DNA from: Desulfobacteraceae bacterium
Lineage (GTDB): Bacteria; Desulfobacterota; Desulfobacteria; Desulfobacterales; SURF-15
DNA: 12,797 nt
NCBI GenBank assembly: GCA_003599475.1
Contig: QZKK01000044.1
Span: 1 to 12,797 of the forward strand
Reading direction: 5' to 3'
Shown: one piece after another, positions 1-6,373 of the stretch
How the letters are laid out: the number at the start of each line of letters is the position of its first letter
Numbering within the stretch: the stretch's first letter is position 1
Position numbers and translations under genes: made by a program
Notes under the pieces: model-generated
Told to the model about the DNA's origin: nothing
Databases searched by the model: none
What the model saw: only the letters and a program-made list of their open reading frames with translations

Positions 1-79
1 CCTGGGTTTACGGTTCTTTCTTCGGGGGTCGTTGCATGAATGCCCCTATAGTAAATCCCCGGAGTAATTGCAAGAATAA

Positions 80-256
80 TCTTTACCAAGTCAAATTAAG
101 AATCTTAAAGTTTTTGTTTCACATTTTGAAAAGTCATGGGGCATAGATGCTTTAATTGGTTTGGATTTTTTCCGTGGTCATCGCGTAACAATTGATTATT
201 CTAAAGGAATATTAATTACCGAACCAAATCGAAATTGTGAGAGCAAAAAGCCATAA
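80..256 (+). pseudogene. C-terminal remnant of a retropepsin-like aspartic protease family protein
   Basis: The open frame reads NLKVFVSHFEKSWGIDALIG and continues LDFFRGHRVTIDYSKGILI before a TAA at 254-256. The pattern IDxLIGLDFxRGHRxTIDxxKG is what I know from the C-terminal lobe of small bacterial retropepsin-like (clan AA) proteins. The catalytic DTG half would lie upstream and is not present. In-frame stops occur at 65-67 and 77-79, and there is no ATG, GTG or TTG between them and the conserved part. A neighbouring frame (61-88) reads GVIARII, which could be the continuation upstream of a frameshift, so this looks like decay and not just truncation by the window edge. The stop codon falls inside the left arm of the attC site, as is usual for the last codon of an integron gene cassette. 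Family assignment comes from pattern memory only. Confidence 0.5.
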
Positions 257-337
257 CCAACCGCTGCACTTGATGCGGAATAGCCCAGCGAGTTTTTTCG
301 CTGGGCTATTCCGCATCAAGTGAGCTTTCCGTTAGCT
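250..337 (+). other. Integron attC recombination site (59-base element)
   Basis: The site has the full geometry of an attC. The outer arm TAAC (254-257) pairs with GTTA (331-334) as R''/R'. Next come 5-base unpaired spacers at 258-262 and 326-330. GCT (263-265) pairs with AGC (323-325), with G266 left extrahelical. A perfect 24-bp stem (267-290 with 299-322) then closes on an 8-base loop (291-298). The R' box GTTAGCT differs from the consensus GTTRRRY at one position, and crossover is expected between G331 and T332. The unpaired spacer and the single extrahelical base are what separate an attC from a simple terminator. The site marks the 3' end of the cassette carrying the protease remnant, and the next cassette starts at once. 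No integrase gene of the IntI type is visible in this window. Confidence 0.8.
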
Positions 338-346
338 CTTTGAATT

Positions 347-354
347 AAGAGGAG
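347..354 (+). promoter_or_regulatory. Ribosome binding site fixing a TTG start
   Basis: AAGAGGAG lies 6 bases before TTG 361. No ATG occurs at a suitable distance in that frame, so this site supports the TTG as the true start of the cassette gene. Confidence 0.75.
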
Positions 355-360
355 TCCAAT

Positions 361-996
361 TTGTCGATATTGGAGATTAGAGAATGGGTGGCCCTCATAA
401 AAGATCTGCTTATGGTCATTACAGCTCTTGTAACTATTTTTATTGGTATTTATGGGCTGCGATTATGGAAGCGAGAACTTGTTGGTAAAGAGGTATACGC
501 AGCTGCAAAAGATCTCGTTAAAGAAAGCCATTTAGTTTTTAAGGCAGCAGGGGAACTTCGAGAGCCTATGCATCCTTATGAAATTGAACCATTTACGGAA
601 AATGTAATAAAAAACACGACGGAATGGGAAAGATGGCGAATATCTGAATCGAATGGATATCGCAAGAGAACTGAAAAATTCAAAAAGGTATTAGAACGAT
701 ACGACCAATCAAAATTGAATTTGAGAGTCCTTATCGGTTCAAAAATTTACTTGGGTTTTCTTCCTTTTGATAAGTTAATCGGAGAGACCCTTGAACGTGT
801 TAATCGCTACATTGAAGCTCTGAATGATTATAAAAAGGCAATGACTCCAAATTCGCCTGAAGTAATATCTGCGCAAGTTAGACTTTACCCTTCAGATCAG
901 TTAGATGACGAGCTCTATCAAAAAACTGGAGACGCACGCGAAGAAGGTGAAAAATCTCTCTTGGCATATTTGCATAGAAAAAGTATCCGTGGCTAA
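361..996 (+). CDS. Integron-cassette protein of unknown function, one N-terminal membrane helix
   Basis: This 211-residue protein is not one I recognise. Residues about 10-35 (around DLLMVITALVTIFIGIYG) form a single hydrophobic helix near the N-terminus, and KRE follows it, so the rest is probably cytoplasmic. The remaining 175 residues are charged and largely helical, with two aromatic-rich stretches (ENVIKNTTEWERWRISES and LIGSKIYLGFLPFDKLIGE). The TTG start is supported by the preceding AAGAGGAG. The gene lies directly after an attC and ends (TAA 994-996) inside a second inverted repeat, so it has the layout of a single-gene cassette. Base composition is clearly more AT-rich than in the operon to the right, which fits separate origin. 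Soluble domains tethered by one N-terminal helix are common among cassette genes of unknown role. I infer no specific function. Confidence 0.75.
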   Translation: MSILEIREWVALIKDLLMVITALVTIFIGIYGLRLWKRELVGKEVYAAAKDLVKESHLVFKAAGELREPMHPYEIEPFTENVIKNTTEWERWRISESNGYRKRTEKFKKVLERYDQSKLNLRVLIGSKIYLGFLPFDKLIGETLERVNRYIEALNDYKKAMTPNSPEVISAQVRLYPSDQLDDELYQKTGDAREEGEKSLLAYLHRKSIRG

Positions 997-1051
997 CCCA
1001 TAAGGATTGAGCACGACCTTTCAGGATCGTCTCAATCCTTATGGGTTATCT
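991..1051 (+). other. Long hairpin, possible degenerate attC or bidirectional terminator
   Basis: An 18-bp perfect inverted repeat (994-1011 with 1031-1048) is extended by ACGA/TCGT (1013-1016 with 1027-1030) and CCT/AGG (1017-1019 with 1023-1025), with C1012 and A1026 unpaired. The outer bases GGCTAAC (991-997) and GTTATCT (1045-1051) resemble the R'' and R' boxes. The cassette gene's stop codon lies inside the repeat, as at the first attC, and the size suits a short attC. Against this, the unpaired spacer between the R and L boxes is missing, the R' box departs from GTTRRRY, and there is no T-run for a classical terminator. The composition changes here from AT-rich cassette DNA to the GC-richer operon. 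Confidence 0.45.
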
Positions 1052-1053
1052 CT

Positions 1054-1251
1054 ATGGAGGCGGGTCGGACTGTTGAACAGGCCGTGACTGAAGGTCGGCA
1101 AGCTGGCTTGCCGGCAGAAGCGCTTACTTATTTGCCGGGGATGGTATTTCAGGCGACTTCCGCTGGCAGAATCCAGGGGTGTCGGCTTATTGACCTCCAA
1201 CGCCAGATGATGAAACCAGAGTCGTCAGGCCACATCGTCGAAAGTGACTAG
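1054..1251 (+). CDS. Small hypothetical protein, doubtful
   Basis: This 65-codon frame begins with ATG immediately after the hairpin and ends before the sigma-factor gene. The sequence (around TVEQAVTEGRQAGLPAEALT) is plausible protein: helical, without low complexity. I do not recognise a family. No good ribosome binding site precedes the ATG, and a palindrome (8-bp arms at 1096-1103 and 1106-1113) lies inside it. It could be the truncated 3' end of a gene cut by the cassette array, a leader peptide, or non-coding. It shares the strand and composition of the operon, which is the only support beyond the open frame. Confidence 0.25.
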   Translation: MEAGRTVEQAVTEGRQAGLPAEALTYLPGMVFQATSAGRIQGCRLIDLQRQMMKPESSGHIVESD

Positions 1252-1263
1252 TCCCATGGTTCT

Positions 1264-1319
1264 GCCGGAAAATGGAAAAGCCCCCATGTATCCGGCGGCG
1301 AACTGGCAAAAGGGGGTTT
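1264..1319 (+). promoter_or_regulatory. Overlapping inverted repeats covering the sigma-gene ribosome binding site
   Basis: Two pairings are possible in the leader: GCCGGA (1264-1269) with TCCGGC (1291-1296), and AAGCCCCC (1278-1285) with GGGGGTTT (1312-1319, one G-U pair). The second hides the purine-rich stretch just before the sigma-factor start region. The helices interleave, so they could alternate or form a pseudoknot. Regulation by this structure is inferred only. Confidence 0.3.
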
Positions 1320-1329
1320 GTCGGGGAAA

Positions 1330-2046
1330 ATGAATAGAAAAATACCATCCCGATTCCCCAATACACGCTGGTCCCTTATCGGGCGCGCGGCGGCTTCGGA
1401 CGAATTTACCCAAATGAAAGCAATGGAAGAACTGCTGATCGCCTATACCCCCGCCCTGAAGAGCTTCCTTGTAGAATCACGAAGAATCCCGAAAGAACTG
1501 GCCGACGATCTCCTGCATGATTTTGTATTGAATAAGGTGTTGACCCGGAGACTTGTCCAACATGCCAATCAGGGAAAGGGAAAATTCCGCAACTATGTCC
1601 TGAAGGCATTGAACAATTTTGTAAACACGAAACTCAGCCGGGAACGCAAAATCCATGAAAAGCAGGTCGAGGTGGATGAAACCGCCTTGCCTGACCCGGC
1701 TTCTTTAGACGAAATCGCCTGTTTTGATGAAAAATGGGTCCAGCAGGTCGTTCGGGACTCGCTGCAGTCCATGGAATCCGAACTACAATCCAATGGACGC
1801 ACCGATTTGTGGGAAATTTTCCGCCTCCGGGTGGTCGAACCAATGCTCAATGGTTCCGAGCCTGCCGGGTATAACGAGATAGTCCGGCGGTTTGATATTC
1901 AGACCCCCCGTCAAGCCATAAATCTTCTAGCGACCGCCAAACGGTGTTTTATTAGACACCTTCGTGAAACCGTCGGAAGATATACCGGAGATAAGGAAAA
2001 AATTGACAACGAAATAGAGGACTTGCGACAAATCGTGGGAAGATGA
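1330..2046 (+). CDS. ECF-like sigma-70 family RNA polymerase sigma factor
   Basis: The 238-residue product should direct RNA polymerase to a specific promoter set. It starts with the signature FPNTRWSLI (9-17), known from ECF-like sigma factors often encoded beside Ser/Thr kinases. A region 2 block follows (about 30-108), with ADDLLHDFVLNKV (58-70) as region 2.2 and GKGKFRNYVLKALNNF (83-98) matching the GRFRxxLLxALxxF pattern. A region 4 helix-turn-helix lies near 179-212 (GYNEIVRRFDIQTPRQAINL). The C-terminal NEIEDLRQIVG tail is also typical. ATG 1330 has GGGG four bases upstream; TTG 1318 in the same frame would add four residues but sits too close to the AAAGGGGG at 1308-1316. No anti-sigma gene is adjacent. 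Instead, a kinase is encoded two genes downstream, which suggests control by phosphorylation. The gene probably heads the operon and may regulate it. Confidence 0.82.
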   Translation: MNRKIPSRFPNTRWSLIGRAAASDEFTQMKAMEELLIAYTPALKSFLVESRRIPKELADDLLHDFVLNKVLTRRLVQHANQGKGKFRNYVLKALNNFVNTKLSRERKIHEKQVEVDETALPDPASLDEIACFDEKWVQQVVRDSLQSMESELQSNGRTDLWEIFRLRVVEPMLNGSEPAGYNEIVRRFDIQTPRQAINLLATAKRCFIRHLRETVGRYTGDKEKIDNEIEDLRQIVGR

Positions 2047-2108
2047 GACCAATATGAAAAAACCAGGGGCGAAGCATTTCAATCAATCCAGGAAAGCATA
2101 CTAAGGCA

Positions 2109-2636
2109 ATGAACAAGGGGCGGTCCGGCCATAAAAAAGGCAGACATATACTTGGCGTTCTCATGGACCCCTCCCGTCCGGACGCCTCACCATGGTCCCC
2201 CGGCGATTTTAGGGCCATTCTGGAACATCAACTGGCGACGCCGCTTCTTTCCGAACTGGAAAGGTTTGCCGATATCGCCTCGTGTTCGCCTGAAGGAATT
2301 TTATCCCTTCTGGCGGATTGCGGATGCAGTCGGCACACCTTCGGCGACCTGCTCAACCTTGTGGCTCCCCCGATCAGCGTCCTGAAATTGCTGAAAGATT
2401 ATGCCAAGGCCTCACTAACCGGGAAAGGCGATCTGCCTGAGGAAGTTGCCCGGGTGCTTTATATCGTCGTCATTTTACAAGGTCTGAAAATTGGATCCCG
2501 GGCGATATCTTCCCTGGATGATGCGATTATAAAAAGAGAAGCGAGGCGATGCCAGACATTCGGATGGCTGCCGGAAAATATCCGCGAACTGCTGCGTTAT
2601 AGTATTGGATCGAACAAGAAGAGAGCAGATTCATGA
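2109..2636 (+). CDS. Conserved-looking helical protein of unknown function, between sigma factor and kinase
   Basis: I do not recognise a named family for this 175-residue protein. It has no signal peptide or membrane segment. After a basic N-terminus, residues about 30-60 (WSPGDFRAILEHQLATPLL) and 75-165 are predicted helical, with TFGDLLNLVAPPISVLKLLK and EEVARVLYIVVILQGLKIGS as the most hydrophobic stretches, consistent with a compact soluble helical domain. Two starts are possible: ATG 2109 (TAAGG just upstream) and ATG 2163 (a start at MDPSRPDASPW, without a clear binding site). The gene lies 62 bases after the sigma factor, and its TGA overlaps the kinase ATG by the ATGA arrangement, so the two proteins are probably made in a coupled ratio. 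Its position between the sigma factor and the kinase suggests an adaptor or modulator of that pair. This is inference from context. Confidence 0.7.
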   Translation: MNKGRSGHKKGRHILGVLMDPSRPDASPWSPGDFRAILEHQLATPLLSELERFADIASCSPEGILSLLADCGCSRHTFGDLLNLVAPPISVLKLLKDYAKASLTGKGDLPEEVARVLYIVVILQGLKIGSRAISSLDDAIIKREARRCQTFGWLPENIRELLRYSIGSNKKRADS

Positions 2637-3793
2637 CTATTTTATTTCCTGGACAACAGGTCCGAGAAACCTACGAAGTCGAACGGTTATTGGGGGAAGG
2701 CGCTTTTGCCGAGGTTTACCGGGTGAGACACCGTTTCATGGGCAGACAGGCGATGAAGGTTTTCAAAGCATCAGGGGCCACCTTGGAGGAAATCGAACAT
2801 GATTTGGCGGAAGCGCTTCTCCTGTCCGGAATCAAGCATCCCAATATTGTGGAAGTCTACGACGCCAACCTTCTGAAGACGGAAAAAGGCGAATTCGGTT
2901 ATTTTACCATGTCCCTGATGCCGGGCGGGACACTGGAACGATACTGGCGTTCATTCGGTCGCGACCTGATGCCGATTGAACAGGTAATCGGCGCCATCAA
3001 GCAGGTCTGCCGGGGGCTGGCCGTTGCCCATTCCTCTACACCCCCAATCGTGCACCGCGACATCAAGCCGCAGAACATCCTGGTGGGGTTCGGGAACGAC
3101 GGGCTTCAGGTCCGATTGAGCGACTTCGGACTGGCCAAGGCTGTCAACCCGTTAACCCTACTGGTCAGCGCCAAGGGAACCCTTGGCTTCAAGCCTCCGG
3201 AATCACTGGGAAACGTTGATTCGTGCGCTGCAGATATCTGGGCTATCGGCGCCACCTTATACCTGTTGCTGACCGATGAAATGCCCTTCCCCATGCTTGA
3301 CGACCGGGATATAGAAGACGCCAACCGCTTCCTGCGGCCCATCCGTCCGCCCAGCATTTACAATATCAATGTCGATGCGGGGCTGGAATCTATTATTTAC
3401 CGTTGTCTGGCCGCGTCTCCAAAGGACAGGTACGCAAACGCAGGCGAACTGCTATATGACCTGGAGAAATGGGATCCGGGTTACATTCCGAAAAGCGCTT
3501 CGGTCAGCCAGTCCAAGCGGGGTTCGAAAACCGCCATTGCCGAACGTTCTCCGCATGACTTCAAAAGAGAAGCCGAACGCGCCGTCAAGGAAGCGATTCA
3601 GATCGCCAAGGATCCCTCCAAATTAATGTTGGCGGCAGACTTGCTCGAGGAAGCCATCAGCAAGGATCCCGATCTCCAGGAAAGGTTCGGATCCCAGCTT
3701 CAAATGTGGCGTAAAGGGGTGATGCATGTTTCCATGACCGATTTGAAACAGGCATCGAGACGTCCTAAAAAAGCGCCGAACAGAAAAAAATAA
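2633..3793 (+). CDS. Soluble Hanks-type Ser/Thr protein kinase
   Basis: This 386-residue protein has an N-terminal kinase domain with the key motifs intact. They are the glycine loop GEGAFAEVY (21-29), the ATP lysine K42 in AMKVFK, the catalytic loop HRDIKPQNIL (141-150, D143, K145, N148), the metal-binding DFG (164-166), GTLGFKPPES with PPE in place of APE (188-190), and DIWAIGATLY (201-210). It should be active and phosphorylate Ser/Thr. Beyond about residue 285 there is a basic, helical tail of about 100 residues with a TPR-like stretch (KDPSKLMLAADLLEEAISKD). Unlike PknB-type receptors it has no transmembrane segment or PASTA repeats, so it is cytoplasmic or recruited by partners. Its ATG overlaps the preceding stop (ATGA). 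Likely substrates are the sigma factor, the helical protein before it, or the chaperone components after it; none is shown by the sequence. Confidence 0.92.
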   Translation: MTILFPGQQVRETYEVERLLGEGAFAEVYRVRHRFMGRQAMKVFKASGATLEEIEHDLAEALLLSGIKHPNIVEVYDANLLKTEKGEFGYFTMSLMPGGTLERYWRSFGRDLMPIEQVIGAIKQVCRGLAVAHSSTPPIVHRDIKPQNILVGFGNDGLQVRLSDFGLAKAVNPLTLLVSAKGTLGFKPPESLGNVDSCAADIWAIGATLYLLLTDEMPFPMLDDRDIEDANRFLRPIRPPSIYNINVDAGLESIIYRCLAASPKDRYANAGELLYDLEKWDPGYIPKSASVSQSKRGSKTAIAERSPHDFKREAERAVKEAIQIAKDPSKLMLAADLLEEAISKDPDLQERFGSQLQMWRKGVMHVSMTDLKQASRRPKKAPNRKK

Positions 3794-3939
3794 TATCCCT
3801 CCGCGCAACGTGACGCCTTTGGGCGAGTAGTACAGATAGAACAGACGATCCAAGGGCGAATGCCTCGCCCGGGAAAAGTCGAACCAGTCGAAGTGTGAGT
3901 TCAGGATCACGCAAAACCGCAGGCAGGGGATTAGAGGAG
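3794..3939 (+). promoter_or_regulatory. Operon spacer with alternative hairpins, possible REP-like element or attenuator
   Basis: This is the longest gap within the operon (146 bases). CTCGCCC (3864-3870) can pair either with GGGCGAG (3821-3827) or, through TCGCCC (3865-3870), with GGGCGA (3854-3859, 5-base loop). The two foldings exclude each other. No T-run follows, so it is not an intrinsic terminator. It could tune expression of the downstream membrane and chaperone genes relative to the kinase, or be a small dispersed palindromic element. Confidence 0.3.
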
Positions 3940-6348
3940 ATGACGGAACACCGCTCCGAATGTGAACAACTATTGGCTTTGGCGACTCCGCAGATTTACC
4001 GCCGCAACCTTTTCCGGGTGCTCGGCCTCCCTGTGAACGCCACTTCCAAGGACGTCCACCGGCAACAGAAGCGCCGCCAAATGCAGGAAAAACTGGGAGT
4101 CACCCCTTCCGATAATCGCAGCGGCCCACTTTCCCTCAAGCCACCGCCGACCGAAGACGAAATCCGGGCCGCGATGGAGCGACTGAACCACCCCGTGGAC
4201 CGTTTGCTTGACGAATGCTTGTGGTTCTGGCCCACCAATGCAAGCGCCGCGGCCGACCCGGCCATCAAGGCCCTAGAATCCGGTGAAGTGAAAAAGGCCT
4301 CACAGATATGGTCCGGACAATCCAAAACGAAAGGTCCGGGAGAGGTCGCCAGTCACAACCTGGCCGTTCTTTATCATCTGGCGGCGCTTGACCATGAAGA
4401 GAATCTCACTCAAAAGAGCCTTGATCAAAAACGACAGGAGCTCCTGGCCAACATTTGGCGCCGGGCCTTCACCCAGTGGAATACGGTGCTTGATGGTGAA
4501 GAGTTCTGGAGCGTGGTCAGAGAACGAATCCGTGAAATGAACGACCTGCAACTTACCACGGGTTTTGCTCGGAGTATACGCGCCTCGCTGCCAAAGGCCC
4601 TTCTGCTCATCAATGTCAGGATCGCTTTGAATGCCGCGGAGCGAGGCGATACTGATCGGGCTAAGCAACACATTCTACTTGTCAGTGAAGTCGCATTCAG
4701 GGAGGGCCTCGCAGAGGAAGCGGTTCGTGAAGGGCTCCAGCCGATCCGCAATCGGATCAAGACCGCAATTGACAGTGCGAAGAGCGGCTGGACGGCGATG
4801 CCCCAGCACGGCAATCGATATGTCAGGGAGTTGGCCGAACAGATCAAAGGCTGCCTGACAGTTGTGGATGCGATTCTTCGACCGGGAAACGTCAGTCGAT
4901 CGAGTCTGCATGATATGGCGGTCGAAGCCATGCTCGAGGGAGAAACCGCCTTTTCGATTAAAACGAACGATTGGAAGGAAGGAATCGATCTCCTAGAATT
5001 GGCCCGGAAAAACGCCGCCAGTGATACGCTCCGTACCAAAATTGACGAGGATATCGAGACCAATCGCAAGAATATTGAAAATGGCAATGACTGGTGCAGC
5101 CCCGGCTATTGGGATCTTCCCGAGGAAACCACTTCTCAACTGGAATCCATCCGCGAAAAAACCAGGGCGGGCGATTACGACGGCGCCATTCGTGAACTTT
5201 TGGCTCTGAACGCGCAAAACGGCGAAGAGCCGATGCGTCGCTGCCTGGCCTTCTCCCTGAGCCTTAAAGGCATCAACCTGGCTAATGACGCCCAAAGGAA
5301 TTTTAACCCCGAAACTGGCGTCATCGGGAAGATACTGGAGAATCTACGGGAAATGAGCGAACACCAGAGGATGATGACCTTCATCAATAAACCGGATCCC
5401 TATTCCACATTCCAACCGCCGTGTTTGTGCTGCCAGAGGTCTGGCTATACCAACTGGGTTAATTTTACTTATAAAAATATTCAATTATTTATGTGCAGTT
5501 CCTGTTCGACCCAGCATAACAGCCAGTTTAATGCGGAAAAAACCAGGTTAAGAAAAGGGATTGAATCGGCGCTGGAATACCTGTTGCTCGCCCAGGAGAT
5601 GGACCCCCATGATCCCGGTGTGCAACGGAATCTCAATGCGCTCAAAGGCACTGCCCAGGAGTTGGAATGTCCTATTCCCACGACAAAAAACCTGAAAAAG
5701 AAACTTGGAGAAGTCAAAGGCGCTATCGGAAAAGAACGCGACCGTAAGGCCAAAGCGCCCGTAGAGAAAGGCATGCAACCGGCGCCGAAATTCGCCAACG
5801 CCGGCGCAATTCTTTATGGACTGGGGGCGCTTTTCACCGCGCTAACGATATACCTGTCTTACTTTAAGATGCAAATCCCCCCGGATTTCATTCCGGCATT
5901 ATTACTAACCAAAACAGGACTCCTGGCGCTCGGCACTGTCCTACTCACCTACGTCCCGCTTAAAAGAAGGTGGTTCATCGCCTTTCTAGCAGCCTTGCCG
6001 ACTGTCATTCTAATGGGCCGCCTATCCCTGTTCAGTAATCGCGTGCATTATGTGATCGCTTCAGCCGCCACCTGGTGGCTTATACTCGAGCTGGCCCGGA
6101 ACTGGCGGAAACTAGGGTGGGAAAAAATAGCCAAACGGGGTTACTTAATTTCCTATTCTTACCTTGCTCTGCATGGGGCGGCATTCGCTTTAATTTTCGG
6201 CTCCGGCAAAATCATAACCTTGCTGCCCAATGCGAGTGAATTGATTATGACGATCAATCGTGGAGTCTGGCTCGCCACGGGAATGATTTGGATATGGATT
6301 GCTTTGACCATGTTCGCCGCAGGTTCATCCCAACGGCAAGTGGATTGA
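3940..6348 (+). CDS. Multi-helix membrane protein with degenerate J domain and zinc ribbon
   Basis: This 802-residue protein begins with a J-like domain: NLFRVLGLPVNATSKDV (23-39) matches helix I and the start of helix II, and PPPTEDEIRAAMERL (68-82) with the following HPVDRLLDE matches helices III-IV. The HPD tripeptide that activates Hsp70 is absent. A long helical, TPR-like region (about 100-480) follows, then a zinc-ribbon pattern CLCC (495-498) and CSSC (519-522), a basic linker, and five or six membrane helices between about 618 and 795. The bulk therefore lies in the cytoplasm, anchored at its C-terminus. ATG 3940 has AGAGGAG directly upstream; a GTG at 3895 would add 15 residues. The next gene follows after 25 bases. 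With a GrpE-like protein and an Hsp70 encoded downstream, it is best read as the membrane-bound co-chaperone or scaffold of that Hsp70. The precise family is not one I can name. Confidence 0.72.
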   Translation: MTEHRSECEQLLALATPQIYRRNLFRVLGLPVNATSKDVHRQQKRRQMQEKLGVTPSDNRSGPLSLKPPPTEDEIRAAMERLNHPVDRLLDECLWFWPTNASAAADPAIKALESGEVKKASQIWSGQSKTKGPGEVASHNLAVLYHLAALDHEENLTQKSLDQKRQELLANIWRRAFTQWNTVLDGEEFWSVVRERIREMNDLQLTTGFARSIRASLPKALLLINVRIALNAAERGDTDRAKQHILLVSEVAFREGLAEEAVREGLQPIRNRIKTAIDSAKSGWTAMPQHGNRYVRELAEQIKGCLTVVDAILRPGNVSRSSLHDMAVEAMLEGETAFSIKTNDWKEGIDLLELARKNAASDTLRTKIDEDIETNRKNIENGNDWCSPGYWDLPEETTSQLESIREKTRAGDYDGAIRELLALNAQNGEEPMRRCLAFSLSLKGINLANDAQRNFNPETGVIGKILENLREMSEHQRMMTFINKPDPYSTFQPPCLCCQRSGYTNWVNFTYKNIQLFMCSSCSTQHNSQFNAEKTRLRKGIESALEYLLLAQEMDPHDPGVQRNLNALKGTAQELECPIPTTKNLKKKLGEVKGAIGKERDRKAKAPVEKGMQPAPKFANAGAILYGLGALFTALTIYLSYFKMQIPPDFIPALLLTKTGLLALGTVLLTYVPLKRRWFIAFLAALPTVILMGRLSLFSNRVHYVIASAATWWLILELARNWRKLGWEKIAKRGYLISYSYLALHGAAFALIFGSGKIITLLPNASELIMTINRGVWLATGMIWIWIALTMFAAGSSQRQVD

Positions 6349-6373
6349 AATTCACCGGAAAGGACTGGAAGAA

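Noticed and set aside
3623..3910. Minus-strand open frame of 95 codons crossing the kinase end and the spacer
   Set aside because: It overlaps the kinase C-terminus and I see no supported start or family. It was kept only as a hint that the spacer could be a repeated element.
4425..5087. Minus-strand open frame of 220 codons
   Set aside because: It lies wholly antisense to the J-like membrane protein gene, is rich in Ser/Arg/Ile as frame shadows are, and has no recognisable motif.
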